The notes: generated by a model not told the origin, from the letters alone. Positions 16,017-24,907 are shown, counted from the stretch's first letter. The stretch: DNA of 37,154 bases from Kitasatospora phosalacinea (GCF_000716545.1 NZ_JNWZ01000069.1:1-37154), one strand, 5' to 3'. Translations and numbers: made by a program.

Positions 16017-16620
16017 CGCCGCTCTCCATCCGCACCCGCAGGGCGGCGATCCCGCGCGACCCGTACGCCTTCACCGAGCCGACGGAAATGCCGAGCACCT
16101 CGGCGACCTGGGCCTCCGTCAGGTCGGCGTAGTAGCGCAGCACCAGCACCTCCCGCTGACGGCGTTGCAACCCCCGTAGCGCGGCCTTGAGTTCGTCGCG
16201 CTCCAGCGCATCGTAAGCCCCCTCTTCTGCACTGGCCATGTCAGGCATGGGCTTGGGCAGCAGACGGAGACCCAGCAGGCGGCGCCGCAGCGTGGACCGG
16301 GACAGGTTGACCACGGTCTGCCGTAGGTAGGCGAGCGTCTTCTCGGGGTCGCGGACCCGGCGCCGGGCGGCGTGCACCCGGACGAACGCTTCCTGCACGA
16401 CGTCCTCGCAGGAGGACAGGTCGTCCAGCAGGAGAGCGGCGAGCCGCAACAGGGAACGGTAGTGGGCCCGGTAGGCGTCGGTGAGCTGGTCCACGCTGGC
16501 CCCGGTCGCGTCCGCTGCCGCCGCAGCAAAGCCCATCCGACTACCGGCCCGCCGGGCCGCCCCGGGCAGGGCGGCCGCCACCGCCGCCCCCGTCACGTCC
16601 GTCACGATGGTTGGACACAC
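16009..16620 (-). CDS. SigE-family ECF RNA polymerase sigma factor
   Basis: A 203-residue sigma factor with region 2 (about residues 40-105, LTDAYRAHYRSLLRLAALLLDDLSSCEDVVQEAFVRVHAA, then YLRQTVVNLSRSTLRRR) and region 4 (about 140-195, ALRGLQRRQREVLVLRYYADLTEAQVAEVLGISVGSVKAYGSRGIAALR). Layout matches the actinobacterial SigE-family group. The start is uncertain: GTG 16620 has AGGGG just upstream, and ATG 16536 would also keep all domains. It overlaps the downstream membrane-protein gene by eight bases. Confidence 0.88.
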   Translation of the reverse strand: MCPTIVTDVTGAAVAAALPGAARRAGSRMGFAAAAADATGASVDQLTDAYRAHYRSLLRLAALLLDDLSSCEDVVQEAFVRVHAARRRVRDPEKTLAYLRQTVVNLSRSTLRRRLLGLRLLPKPMPDMASAEEGAYDALERDELKAALRGLQRRQREVLVLRYYADLTEAQVAEVLGISVGSVKAYGSRGIAALRVRMESGDD

Positions 16621-16816
16621 GATCCCCTGTCCTGGTTGCCCCGGCCGGGGGCGTTGTTGCGCGGGAAGGAGGAATCCCCCTCCCGAGCGCACTGGCTCCG
16701 AAGGGGGATTCTGGCAGACCCGGCGGACGGGCCGGGTCCGCTTCACCCCTCCCGCACACAACCGTTGCGGTGTGGGTATCCGGGGCGGGCCCGCTCACCG
16801 GCCCCGACCCGGCGGC

Positions 16817-17338
16817 TCAGCGGCCGGTGCCGCCGTAGACGACCGCCTCGTCGCTCTCGCTGTCCAGCCCGAAGGCGGTGTGCACGGCGCGGACCGCCTC
16901 CGGCACGTCCTCCGCGCGGGTGACCACCGAGATCCGGATCTCCGAGGTGGAGATCAGCTCGATGTTCACGCCCGCCTCGGAGAGCGCCTCGAAGAAGGTC
17001 GCGGTGACACCCGGGTTGGAGCGCATGCCGGCACCGACCAGCGAGATCTTGCCGATCGCGTCGTCGAAGCGCAGCGACTCGAAGCCGATGCCCTCCTTGA
17101 CCCGGTTCAGCGCGTCCAGCGCCTTCTGGCCCTCGTTGGTGGGCAGCGTGAAGGAGATGTCGGTCAGGCCGGTGGCCGCGGCCGACACGTTCTGCACGAC
17201 CATGTCGATGTTGACCTCGGCATCCGCGATCGCGCGGAAGATCCGGGCCGCCTCGCCCGGCTTGTCGGGCACGCCGACGACGGTGACCTTGGCCTCCGAC
17301 GTGTCGTGGGCGACTCCGGAGATGATGGCCTGCTCCAT
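16817..17338 (-). CDS. lysC: Aspartate kinase beta subunit from internal start
   Basis: An in-frame ATG at codon 255 (MEQAIISG) is preceded by GAAGGGGGCGAG, a good ribosome-binding site inside the lysC gene. The product would be 173 residues, only the ACT regulatory half, matching the known alpha2beta2 actinobacterial aspartokinases in which alpha and beta come from overlapping frames. The internal start is seen; its use is inferred. Confidence 0.6.
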   Translation of the reverse strand: MEQAIISGVAHDTSEAKVTVVGVPDKPGEAARIFRAIADAEVNIDMVVQNVSAAATGLTDISFTLPTNEGQKALDALNRVKEGIGFESLRFDDAIGKISLVGAGMRSNPGVTATFFEALSEAGVNIELISTSEIRISVVTRAEDVPEAVRAVHTAFGLDSESDEAVVYGGTGR

Positions 17339-18100
17339 CTCGCCCCCTTCGGGCTTCTTGTTCGGGTTGGTGCCACTGACGATCGTCCCCGGCAGACCGG
17401 AGAACGACGATCGTACGTGAATCGGGATGTTGTAGCGCCGCGCGTACTCCACGCAGCGGTCGAGCAGCACCTTCGAGCCGGAGGAGGCCAGCTCCAGCAT
17501 GTCCTCGAAGGCGATCCAGTCGATCTTGCGGGCCTTCTTGACCACCCGCGGGTCGGCGGTGAACACGCCGTCCACGTCGGTGTAGATCTCGCAGACCTCG
17601 GCGCCCAGCGCGGCCGCCAGCGCCACCGCGGTGGTGTCCGAACCGCCGCGGCCCAGCGTGGTGATGTCCTTGGAGACCTGGGACACGCCCTGGAAACCGG
17701 CCACGATCGCGATGTTGCCCTCGTCCAGGGCCGCCCGGATCCGGCCCGGCGTCACATCGATGATGCGCGCCTTGTTGTGGGTCGAGTCGGTGATCACACC
17801 GGCCTGGCTGCCGGTGAACGACTGGGCGTCGAAGCCCAGCGTCCGGATCGCCATGGCCAGCAGCGCCATCGAGATGCGCTCTCCGGCGGTCAGCAGCATG
17901 TCGAACTCGCGACCGGACGGAATAGGGGTCACCTGTTCCGCCAGCTCGATGAGTTCGTCCGTGGTGTCACCCATCGCGGAGACCACGACGACGACCTCGT
18001 GGCCGGCCTTCTTGGTGTCCACGATGCGGCGGGCGACGCGCTTGATGCCTTCGGCATCCGCGACGGATGAGCCGCCGTACTTCTGCACGACAAGGCCCAC
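16817..18100 (-). CDS. lysC: Aspartate kinase, alpha subunit
   Basis: A 427-residue enzyme that phosphorylates L-aspartate, the first step to lysine, threonine, methionine and diaminopimelate. The kinase domain starts [37 protein letters not shown] and [15 protein letters not shown] are intact. Two ACT domains follow (about 265-420, with [33 protein letters not shown] and [41 protein letters not shown]), the site of lysine/threonine feedback. GTG start with GAGGAG six bases upstream. asd, often the next gene in streptomycetes, is absent; an ECF sigma gene follows after about 200 bases. Confidence 0.97.
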   Translation of the reverse strand: MGLVVQKYGGSSVADAEGIKRVARRIVDTKKAGHEVVVVVSAMGDTTDELIELAEQVTPIPSGREFDMLLTAGERISMALLAMAIRTLGFDAQSFTGSQAGVITDSTHNKARIIDVTPGRIRAALDEGNIAIVAGFQGVSQVSKDITTLGRGGSDTTAVALAAALGAEVCEIYTDVDGVFTADPRVVKKARKIDWIAFEDMLELASSGSKVLLDRCVEYARRYNIPIHVRSSFSGLPGTIVSGTNPNKKPEGGEMEQAIISGVAHDTSEAKVTVVGVPDKPGEAARIFRAIADAEVNIDMVVQNVSAAATGLTDISFTLPTNEGQKALDALNRVKEGIGFESLRFDDAIGKISLVGAGMRSNPGVTATFFEALSEAGVNIELISTSEIRISVVTRAEDVPEAVRAVHTAFGLDSESDEAVVYGGTGR

Positions 18101-18422
18101 GGGGGCTCCTCGACTCGGGGTGGTAGGTCGCGACCAGTCTAACGAGCAGGGGTTCTCCGCCCGACCCGTTCCACATGGCGAGATGCGGATATCGGACTCT
18201 GGTCACCGCCGACCGGCAGGTCTGCGGGCCCCGGCCGTCCGCCCCGAAGAATCGCCGCCCGAGCACCGCCGGGCTCCCGGAATCTTCGCCTCCGGGAGGC
18301 CGGTGACTGTTGCGTCACACCCGCGCGGTTCCGGCCGCCCCACGACGCTTTCCGGCCACGGGCCGGGCTGTGGTTGCAATTGCGGTCGCGGTCAGAGAGC
18401 GGAGCGGTCCGCGGGCCGGCCC
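18101..18422. other. Intergenic region between DUF5063 gene and lysC
   Basis: No gene seen. It holds an 8-bp hairpin, CTCCCGGA (18274-18281) with TCCGGGAG (18291-18298), loop of nine, a plausible terminator for the upstream recR-DUF5063 transcript. A TAGACT on the minus strand near 18138 could be the -10 box of a separate lysC promoter; its -35 match is poor. Confidence 0.4.
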
Positions 18423-19085
18423 CTACAGGCCGAGCTCGGCCGCCATCAGGTCGCCCGCCTGCTGCTCCAACTGCTCGTCCGTCAGCCCGTCGTCGTCGGT
18501 GTCCGCCCCGTCCGGCACCGCGCCCAGCGGCGAGTCCAGCCGCACGTGCGCGATCAGCGACTGCAGCGCGCGCAGCACCGCCGTGCAGGTCGAGCCCCAG
18601 TTGGACAGGTACGAGAACTGCCACCACCACAGCGCCTCCGAGATCCGGCCCTCGCGGTAGTGCGTCAGCCCGTGGTTGAGCTCGCTGACCACCCCCGCCA
18701 GGTCGTCCGAGATCCGGAAAGCGCTCGGCTTCTCCGGCGGACCGTACGGGTCGAACACCTCGTGGTAGACGTCGATCGGCGCCAGCAGCTCGGCGAGCCG
18801 CTCGCGCAGCTCCACCCCGTCCGGCTCCGGCCCGGTGTCCGGCTCGAAGCGGTCCTCCGGCAGTACGTCCTCGATCGCGCCCAGCCGGCCGCCCGCCAGC
18901 AGCAGCTGCGAGACCTCCAGCAGCAGCAGCGAGATCGCGCTGCCCGGCTCGTCGCCCTTGGCCACCTCGGTGACGGCCAGCACGAAGCTCCCCACCGAGT
19001 CGGCGATCTGCACCGCGAAGTCGTCCGGGGCGCCGGTGTGGCCCAGCGGGCCCGGCAGTTCAGTGGTGTCGGTTCGGTCAGACAT
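18423..19085 (-). CDS. DUF5063 domain-containing protein
   Basis: A 220-residue, acidic, mostly helical protein: [119 protein letters not shown]. This is the DUF5063 family, found next to recR in actinobacteria; function unknown. No signal or membrane segment. Its ATG lies eight bases inside recR, so the genes are coupled and a role linked to recombination or the same transcript is likely. Confidence 0.88.
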   Translation of the reverse strand: MSDRTDTTELPGPLGHTGAPDDFAVQIADSVGSFVLAVTEVAKGDEPGSAISLLLLEVSQLLLAGGRLGAIEDVLPEDRFEPDTGPEPDGVELRERLAELLAPIDVYHEVFDPYGPPEKPSAFRISDDLAGVVSELNHGLTHYREGRISEALWWWQFSYLSNWGSTCTAVLRALQSLIAHVRLDSPLGAVPDGADTDDDGLTDEQLEQQAGDLMAAELGL

Positions 19086-19677
19086 CGAGCAGTCGTCTCC
19101 CTTCGAACGCCCGGCCGAGGGTGACCTCGTCGGCGTACTCCAAGTCCCCGCCGACGGGCAGCCCGCTCGCCAGCCGGGTGACCTTGAGGCCCATCGGCTT
19201 GCAGAGCCGGGCCAGGTAGGTCGCGGTCGCCTCCCCCTCCAGGTTGGGGTCGGTGGCCAGGATCAGCTCGGTGACCGTGCCGTCCGCGAGCCGGGTCATC
19301 AGCTCGCGGATCCGCAGGTCGTCCGGACCGACCCCCTCGATCGGGCTGATCGCCCCGCCCAGCACGTGGTAGCGGCCGCGGAACTCGCGCGTCCGCTCGA
19401 TCGCCACCACGTCCTTGGGCTCCTCCACCACGCAGATGACCGCGAGGTCGCGGCGGGGGTCCAGGCAGACCCGGCACTGCTCGGACTCCGCGACGTTGCC
19501 GCAGACCGCGCAGAACCGGACCTTCTCCTTCACCTGCTGCAGTGCGTGCGCCAGCCGGCGCACGTCCACCGGATCGGACTGCAGGATGTGGAAGGCGATC
19601 CGCTGGGCGCTCTTCGGACCGACTCCGGGCAGCCTGCCCAGTTCGTCGATCAAGTCCTGCACCACGCCTTCGTACAC
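19078..19677 (-). CDS. recR: Recombination mediator RecR
   Basis: A 199-residue protein of normal length that acts with RecO/RecF to load RecA on gapped DNA. Helix-hairpin-helix at about 10-30 ([24 protein letters not shown]), C4 zinc finger C56/C59/C68/C71 ([17 protein letters not shown]), Toprim domain at about 79-175 ([19 protein letters not shown] and [21 protein letters not shown]), and the C-terminal [28 protein letters not shown] start with GGAAGG upstream. It lies in the classic dnaX-ybaB-recR order. Confidence 0.97.
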   Translation of the reverse strand: MYEGVVQDLIDELGRLPGVGPKSAQRIAFHILQSDPVDVRRLAHALQQVKEKVRFCAVCGNVAESEQCRVCLDPRRDLAVICVVEEPKDVVAIERTREFRGRYHVLGGAISPIEGVGPDDLRIRELMTRLADGTVTELILATDPNLEGEATATYLARLCKPMGLKVTRLASGLPVGGDLEYADEVTLGRAFEGRRLLDV

Positions 19678-19696
19678 CTGCCACGCCTTCCTTCGG

Positions 19697-19739
19697 CCGG
19701 AGTCCGCTCCGGTGCCGTACCGGAGTCCGCTCCGGTGCC
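19697..19739. repeat. Two tandem 20-bp repeats, each a hairpin, upstream of recR
   Basis: CCGGAGTCCGCTCCGGTGCC occurs exactly at 19697-19716 and 19720-19739. Each copy contains CCGGAG-TCCG-CTCCGG, an inverted repeat with a four-base loop. They sit just before the recR ribosome-binding site, where they could attenuate transcription from ybaB or affect translation. Confidence 0.65.
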
Positions 19740-19914
19740 ATCATCCAACGAATCGGGCGTCGGACACACCGCCCGACGCCCTACCGGCCCATAAAACACA
19801 CAACCCGTTACCCGGGGTTCCGCGCTCCGCACGGGGCGTGCACACCGTCGTACCGCTCGGCGCGGGCCGGTGGGCCGGTGCGGGCCGGGCGGGCCGAGGC
19901 GGGCCGGGGGTGGG

Positions 19915-20256
19915 TCAGAACGGGAGGCCGGGGATGCCGGCGCCACCGCCCAGGCCCTGGGTCAGCGGGCCCATCCGCTCGGCCTGCAGCTTCTGGGCCG
20001 CCGCGTTGGCGTCCCGCACCGCGGCCAGCACCAGGTCCGCCAGGGTCTCGGTGTCCTCCGGGTCGACCGCCGCCGGGGCGATGGTCAGCGCGACCAGCTC
20101 GCCCGAGCCCGTCACCGTCGCCTCCACCAGGCCGCCGCCCGCGGAACCGGACACCTTCGTCTCGGCCAGCTCCTTCTGGGCCCGGCCAAGCTCCTCCTGC
20201 ATCTTCTGCGCCTGCTTCAACAGCTGCTGCATGTTCGGCTGGCCACCAGGGAACAC
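19915..20256 (-). CDS. ybaB: YbaB/EbfC family nucleoid-associated protein
   Basis: A 113-residue DNA-binding protein. N-terminal helix [26 protein letters not shown], central sheet ([30 protein letters not shown]), and C-terminal helix ([26 protein letters not shown]) match the family dimer that forms tweezers around DNA. GTG start at 20256 with AGGAGAG upstream; longer frames lack a binding site. It lies between dnaX and recR, the conserved bacterial order. Confidence 0.95.
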   Translation of the reverse strand: MFPGGQPNMQQLLKQAQKMQEELGRAQKELAETKVSGSAGGGLVEATVTGSGELVALTIAPAAVDPEDTETLADLVLAAVRDANAAAQKLQAERMGPLTQGLGGGAGIPGLPF

Positions 20257-20451
20257 GGGTCTCTCCTCGCTCCTTCGACACTCCACGACACTCCGGGCAC
20301 CGGCCCGCCCGGCCGAAACCGCCCGCACCGGCACCCCGCCCCCGAGCCTACGCGGCCGCCCGTCAGCCCCGTGTCAGCTGCGGGAGCCGCACCCGTCAGC
20401 CGGGAGCGGTCAGCCATCAGCGGGGGAACCCGTCCGGGCCGGCCCGGCGGC

Positions 20452-22620
20452 TCAGCCCGGACGGTGGTGGATCTCCTCCAGCACCGTCGCACCCAGCTCG
20501 CGGACGATCAGCTCCTGGGCGGAGAAGACGTCCTCGTTCAAGTCCGGGTCGTCCTCCTCCGGGACGTCGTCCTCCGGCGCCACCGCGGGCGGGGCCTGCG
20601 GAGGCTGCTGCGGCTGTTGCGGCTGTTGCTGCGGCCGCACCGGAGCGGGCGCGGGCACCGGGGCGGGCGCCTGCTGCACGGGGGCCGGGGCGGGCACCGG
20701 GGCCGGCTGCGGCTGCACGGGCGGCGCGGCGGGGCGGGGGGCCTGCGGGGCTCCCCAGCCGCCGGCCGCGGGGGCGGACGGCGGCGCGGACTGCGCCGAC
20801 GGCGGGTGCGTCGCGCCCGACGGGTCGACGATGCACTCCACCCGCCAGTCCACGCCCAGCGCGTCCGCCAGCGCCTGTCGCAGCACCTCGTCGCTGTGGC
20901 TGCCGACGAAGCTGTCCCGGGCGCCCGCGTTCACGAACGACACCTGCAGCGTGCTGCCGTCGAACCCGGCCACCTGGCCGTTCTGGCTCAGCAGGATCCA
21001 GGTGAACCGGCGGCGGTTCTTCACCGCCTCCAGGATCTGCGGCCACATCTGCCGGATCTGCCCCGCGCCCTGCTGCGCCGCCGCCGAGGGCTGCGCGCCG
21101 ACGGAGGGCTGGACGACGGGGGGCTGGACGACGGGCGCGGGGGCGGGTGCAGGGACGGGCGGCGTCGGGGCCTGGGCCGGGGCTTCCGGAGCGGCCGCGG
21201 CCGGGGGCTGCTGGCCGCCGGGCGGGAAGCTGCGCGGGATCGGCCAGGCGCCCGGAGTCGAACCGGTCGGGGCGGCGGGCGCCGACTGCGCGGAGGGCTG
21301 AGCAGGCGCGGGCGCGGGGGCGGGCGCGGGGGCCGGCGGTGCGGCCTGCGTCTCCGGTACGGCCGGGGCCGGGGCCTGGACCTGCGGCTGGACCTGGGCC
21401 TGGGCCGCTTGCTGCGGCGGTGCCACGGGCTGGAACGCGACCGGTGCGGCGAAACCGCCCGCCGTCGCCCGCCGCTCCAGCTTGTCCAGCCGGGCCTGCA
21501 CCGACAGCTCGTCCCCGTACGCGCCGGGCAGCATCACCCGGGCGCAGATCAGCTCCAACTGCAGCCGGGGCGCGGCGTTCCCGCGCATCTCGGTCAGACC
21601 GGTGTTCACCAAGTCCGCCGCGCGGCTCAGCTCGGCCGGGCCGAAGCGGTCGGCCTGCGCCTGCATCACCGCGATCCGGTCGGCCGGGGCGTCGATCAGG
21701 CCCTTCTCCCCCGCGTCCGGCACGGTGGCCAGGATCACCAGGTCGCGCAGCCGCTCCAGCAGGTCCGTCACGAACCGGCGCGGGTCGTGCCCGCCCTCGA
21801 CCACCCGGTCGATCACCTGGAACACCGTCGCGCCGTCCTGCGCGGCGAAGGCGTCCACCACCTCGTCCAGCAGGGCCGCGTCGGTGTACCCCAGCAGCGC
21901 CGTCGCCATCTGGTACGTCACGCCGGCCTCGCCGGCACCCGCCAGCAGCTGGTCCATCACCGACATCGAGTCACGCACCGACCCGGCGCCGGACCGCACC
22001 ACCAGCGGGAACACCGTGTCCTCGACCTGGATGCCCTCCCGGCCGCAGACCTGCGCCAGGTAGTCGCGCAGCGTGCCGGGCGGCACCAGCCGGAACGGGT
22101 AGTGGTGCGTGCGGGACCTGATCGTCCCGATCACCTTCTCCGGCTCGGTGGTTGCGAAGATGAACTTCAGGTGCTCCGGCGGCTCCTCGACCACCTTCAG
22201 CAGCGCGTTGAAGCCGGCCGAGGTCACCATGTGCGCCTCGTCCAGGATGAAGATCTTGTACCGGCTGTGCACCGGCGCGAAGAAGGCCCGCTCGCGCAGC
22301 TCGCGCGCGTCGTCCACACCACCGTGCGAGGCGGCGTCGATCTCGATCACGTCGATCGAGCCGGGGCCGCCGGTCGCCAAGTCCTGGCAGGACTGGCACT
22401 CACCGCACGGATCCGGGGTCGGCCCCCGCTCGCAGTTCAGGCAGCGGGCGAGGATGCGGGCGCTCGTCGTCTTCCCGCACCCGCGCGGCCCGCTGAACAG
22501 GTACGCGTGGTTGACCCGGTTGTTGCGCAGGGCCTGCTGGAGCGGGGAGGTCACGTGCTCCTGCCCGATGACCTCCGCGAAGGTCTCGGGGCGGTAGCGG
22601 CGGTACAGGGCTAGGGACAC
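20452..22620 (-). CDS. dnaX: DNA polymerase III subunits gamma and tau
   Basis: A 722-residue clamp-loader ATPase. The AAA+ module has Walker A GPRGCGKTT (about 44-52), a zinc cluster (CLNCERGPTPDPCGECQSC), Walker B ILDEAHM, and the SRC sensor RSRTHHYPFRL. Domain III ends near residue 365. A long Pro/Ala/Gln-rich linker follows, then a tau-type C-terminal region (IRQMWPQILEAVKNRRRFTWILLSQNGQVAGFDGSTLQVSF) and another low-complexity tail ending in DDVPEEDDPDLNEDVFSAQELIVRELGATVLEEI. GTG 22620 starts at SLALYRRYRPETF, the family start, though its Shine-Dalgarno spacing is short. No frameshift site for a separate gamma product was seen. Confidence 0.97.
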   Translation of the reverse strand: MSLALYRRYRPETFAEVIGQEHVTSPLQQALRNNRVNHAYLFSGPRGCGKTTSARILARCLNCERGPTPDPCGECQSCQDLATGGPGSIDVIEIDAASHGGVDDARELRERAFFAPVHSRYKIFILDEAHMVTSAGFNALLKVVEEPPEHLKFIFATTEPEKVIGTIRSRTHHYPFRLVPPGTLRDYLAQVCGREGIQVEDTVFPLVVRSGAGSVRDSMSVMDQLLAGAGEAGVTYQMATALLGYTDAALLDEVVDAFAAQDGATVFQVIDRVVEGGHDPRRFVTDLLERLRDLVILATVPDAGEKGLIDAPADRIAVMQAQADRFGPAELSRAADLVNTGLTEMRGNAAPRLQLELICARVMLPGAYGDELSVQARLDKLERRATAGGFAAPVAFQPVAPPQQAAQAQVQPQVQAPAPAVPETQAAPPAPAPAPAPAPAQPSAQSAPAAPTGSTPGAWPIPRSFPPGGQQPPAAAAPEAPAQAPTPPVPAPAPAPVVQPPVVQPSVGAQPSAAAQQGAGQIRQMWPQILEAVKNRRRFTWILLSQNGQVAGFDGSTLQVSFVNAGARDSFVGSHSDEVLRQALADALGVDWRVECIVDPSGATHPPSAQSAPPSAPAAGGWGAPQAPRPAAPPVQPQPAPVPAPAPVQQAPAPVPAPAPVRPQQQPQQPQQPPQAPPAVAPEDDVPEEDDPDLNEDVFSAQELIVRELGATVLEEIHHRPG

Positions 22621-22689
22621 ACCCCCGAAGATATCGGGACCAACCGACAAACGCGGCCGCCCACCCACCGAGGCCCCCCACGAAACGCA

Positions 22690-22784
22690 AGGACCCCTCG
22701 TGCACCCGCCAGAGCTCTCCTACCCTTGCTGCCTTCCGGCCCTGGGGGGGTTCAGCGAGATGGCGCCACACGAGGGGCTGCCCC
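22690..22784 (-). ncRNA. ffs: Signal recognition particle RNA (4.5S)
   Basis: Read on the minus strand it contains the universal SRP domain IV: GCTGAACCCCCCCAGG, then GCCGGAAGGCAGCAAGGGTA, with the GGAA tetraloop and the asymmetric internal loop that bind Ffh. The ends close by CCCCTCGTG (minus strand) with CACGAGGGG, that is 22694-22702 with 22769-22777. Length about 95 bases, the short bacterial type. Ends are estimated from the stem. Confidence 0.93.
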
Positions 22785-22910
22785 AAGAGTAGCGGATCCC
22801 GGGCCCCACTCCCCCCACCCACCCCAATCTCCGATCCCCAGGCCACCCCCACCGCCCACCTGCGAGAGCGTGGTCGCAACCACCCCTCGACATGTACTAA
22901 GCTCTCCCAC

Positions 22911-22995
22911 GGAGGATTCGCCTAGAGGCCTAGGGCGCACGCTTGGAAAGCGTGTTGGGGGCAACCCCTCACGAGTTCGAATCTCGTATCCTCCG
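22911..22995 (+). tRNA. tRNA-Ser(GGA)
   Basis: Acceptor GGAGGAT pairs with ATCCTCC (22988-22994). The anticodon stem CACGC/GCGTG (22938-22942, 22950-22954) holds loop TTGGAAA with anticodon GGA at 22945-22947. A long class II variable arm (GGGGGCAACCCC) and the T-arm ACGAG-TTCGAAT-CTCGT follow. CCA is not encoded. It reads codons UCC/UCU. Three partial copies of its 3' half lie downstream, marking it as an integration site. Confidence 0.97.
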
Positions 22996-23001
22996 CCTGA
23001 T

Positions 23002-23037
23002 CGAAGGCCCGGACCGCAACTGCGGTCCGGGCCTTCG
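23002..23037 (+). terminator. Strong hairpin terminator after tRNA-Ser
   Basis: Sixteen perfect base pairs, CGAAGGCCCGGACCGC with GCGGTCCGGGCCTTCG, loop AACT. It starts seven bases after the tRNA. Confidence 0.85.
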
Positions 23038-23072
23038 GCGTTCACAGGCTTGCTCCTTGAGGCGCCGACCGT

Positions 23073-23104
23073 GGAGGGGCAGGACCGCCGGGTCATGCCC
23101 CTCC
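23073..23104 (-). terminator. Hairpin downstream of the TerD-TerA gene
   Basis: GGAGGGGCA (23073-23081) pairs with TGCCCCTCC (23096-23104), loop of 14. It lies about 33 bases past the stop of the minus-strand ter gene, a fitting terminator. Confidence 0.5.
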
Positions 23105-23136
23105 GTCTGTGCGACGGCGACGGGACCGCTCACAGT

Positions 23137-24429
23137 TCACTTGGTCTTGAACTCGACCGGCCCGGAGCTCATCCGGAAGTTGCCGTTGGAGTACAGCATG
23201 GGGCGGGCCTCCTGGTGATTCCCGCTGTACTTCTCCACGTGACGAATCTCGACACCGTCGGGGACGGTGAAGTCGATGAGGGCGATGGCGACCCAGTAGG
23301 ACAGGTTCCGGTTGTTGTACAGCGGGGCGGTGACGGTGGATCCGCGCCCGTCAGTGACAACGGCACGGGCCCCGTAGGACCTGAAGGAGCCGGTGCCGTT
23401 CTCGACCGCGCTATAGGCGCAGATGAGGACGTAGCCCTGGAGGTCGGGCCTACGAATGGCGATGGTCTCCCGCCCGGGGTTGCGAGCGTCGCCGTCGAGA
23501 GCGATGTACGGGGGTTCGGCCGAAGAGCCGAGTTGCCGGTAGTAAACGACCCGCTCGGACCTGGTCGGTCGCGGGCCCTTGGGAGTGACGGCGTCGCGGG
23601 GAACGTAGAGGGCGTACAGGTCCAGGTCCGCGCCGGCTCGGCGCCGAGCCTTACTGCCGCCGTCCCACTCCAGGCTGGCGGTGACGACGAGGTGCGGATC
23701 GTCCTTGCGCATGTCGATCTTGGCATGGCCCCCCTTGGCGAGAGTGACCTTGCCGAGGGGCTTGGAGGGACGGAGAAGGGCGGACGCGTCCGGCCTTGAG
23801 GTAGACAGGACGTGTCCGGACGCCTGCGACGGACCGATGGGAGGCGTCGAGTCGGCTGGGAGGCGTGGCGGGGACGCACTCCCCTCCGCCGCTGACAGCG
23901 GCACGGGCTCCGTCGAAGGGGCGGCCGTAGGTCCGGGCTCGTCCACCATGATGCCGAAATCAGCTGCCAGACCGGCCAGCCCGCTGGACCACCCCTGCCC
24001 GACCGCTCGAACTTTCCACGCACCCTCGCGTCGGTAGAGTTCGACGAGAACCGCGACGGTCTCTCCGCTGTTCATCGGCGGCGGAGCGAATACGAAACGC
24101 GAGGAACCGCACTCGACGCCGGCGCTCGGTGTGTTCTCCGCGTCGAAGCGTCCCCGGGGGCAGTCGGCGTCGACACTGACCACCACCGCGACACGTTCCA
24201 CCGAGGAGGGGACACGGTCGAGGTCCGCCATGACAGTGGTGCCAGCCGCGGTGACGCCGTCTTGGAACGGGTGGTTGTAGAACACCAGGTCGTGGTCGCT
24301 GCGGACCTTGCCATCGAGTCCGAGGAGGACTGCGGAAACATCGACGGGCAGACCGGAAGCGACGACGGTCACCCGGCAGTGGGGACCGGCCAGGAGCGCG
24401 TTCGCCCCTTTGGAAAGCGCGATGGTCAT
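23137..24429 (-). CDS. TerD-TerA two-domain stress protein
   Basis: A 430-residue protein. Domain 1 (about 1-165) is TerD: MTIALSKGANALL, SAVLLGLDGKVRSDHDLVFYNHP, then ELYRREGAWKVRAVGQGWSSGLAGLAADFGI. A Pro/Ser-rich linker (about 166-240) follows. Domain 2 (about 245-430) is TerA-like: LGKVTLAKGGHAKID, DLDLYALYV, RPDLQGYVLICAYSAVENGTGSF and the C-terminal HQEARPMLYSNGNFRMSSGPVEF. Ter domains bind calcium and belong to membrane-associated stress complexes (tellurite, phage, colicin phenotypes), usually in clusters of several ter genes. Here the gene stands alone between a tRNA-Ser and the first tRNA scar. ATG 24429 has AGGAGG upstream. Confidence 0.85.
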   Translation of the reverse strand: MTIALSKGANALLAGPHCRVTVVASGLPVDVSAVLLGLDGKVRSDHDLVFYNHPFQDGVTAAGTTVMADLDRVPSSVERVAVVVSVDADCPRGRFDAENTPSAGVECGSSRFVFAPPPMNSGETVAVLVELYRREGAWKVRAVGQGWSSGLAGLAADFGIMVDEPGPTAAPSTEPVPLSAAEGSASPPRLPADSTPPIGPSQASGHVLSTSRPDASALLRPSKPLGKVTLAKGGHAKIDMRKDDPHLVVTASLEWDGGSKARRRAGADLDLYALYVPRDAVTPKGPRPTRSERVVYYRQLGSSAEPPYIALDGDARNPGRETIAIRRPDLQGYVLICAYSAVENGTGSFRSYGARAVVTDGRGSTVTAPLYNNRNLSYWVAIALIDFTVPDGVEIRHVEKYSGNHQEARPMLYSNGNFRMSSGPVEFKTK

Positions 24430-24906
24430 GTGGGCCTCCTGTGAAGATCCGTCCATGGTGGCGGCAACGGCTTGGTCCCGCAGGAGAAATGCCGAGACTC
24501 CGACGGCGCACGCGCCGCGTTGAACGGGGCCAGGACGGAGGCTCGAGAAGAGTTGGACGCGCATGAGGAGCGCTCCTCACGAGTTCGGCTCTCGCTTCCT
24601 CCGCCTCGCTCGAAGCCCCGGTCCACTCAACGGCCCGGGCCTCCGTCGTTTCCGCAGGCCGATCCTCGAACAGCAGGCGAAGCTCCCGCCAAGCCCTCAC
24701 CCACGCCAGCAGCGGCCCACAGCGTGCAGGCGTCCCGTCCAACGGCAGTACTCCATGACTCTGAGATCCACCGAGCATCCTGATCCACACCCCTGCCCTC
24801 TGTGGCAACAGCAACGAAGCCTGCACACCAAAAACGCCATTCACCCGAACGCATGATCGATCCAGGGGGATTGACTTCGGAACGTATTCCGAAGTAGCGT
24901 GGCCGC
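24430..24906. other. Intergenic region between ter gene and toxin-antitoxin operon
   Basis: No confident gene. It holds the ter-gene leader, the first tRNA-Ser scar (24575-24625) and the antitoxin promoter. GC is lower than in flanking genes. A minus-strand frame reaching about 24844 (MNGVFGVQASLLLPQRAG) was looked at and not accepted; it may be remnant DNA. Confidence 0.5.
24575..24625 (+). repeat. tRNA-Ser 3'-end scar A plus terminator remnant
   Basis: CCTCACGAGTTCG (24575-24587) and TTCCTCCGCCT (24596-24606) match the T-arm and acceptor end of the intact tRNA-Ser in the same orientation. The match continues past the tRNA into the terminator (TCGAAG-CCCCGG against TCGAAGGCCCGG), with one inserted base. 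This is the most decayed of three copies and probably an old attachment site or duplicated tRNA end. Confidence 0.65.
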
Positions 24907-24907
24907 A
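24871..24907 (+). promoter_or_regulatory. Operator-overlapped promoter of toxin-antitoxin operon, leaderless
   Basis: TTGACT (24871-24876) and TAGCGT (24895-24900) are 18 bases apart. A perfect inverted repeat ACTTCGGAA-CGTA-TTCCGAAGT (24874-24895) fills the spacer and touches both boxes. Transcription would start at or next to 24907, the A of the antitoxin ATG, and no Shine-Dalgarno sequence is present, so the message should be leaderless. Antitoxins commonly repress their own operon through such palindromes. Confidence 0.7.

Noticed and set aside
24627..24844. Minus-strand frame starting MNGVFGVQASLLLPQ
   Set aside because: It passes into the ter gene's opposite-frame sequence, has no family match I recognise and no clear ribosome-binding site.
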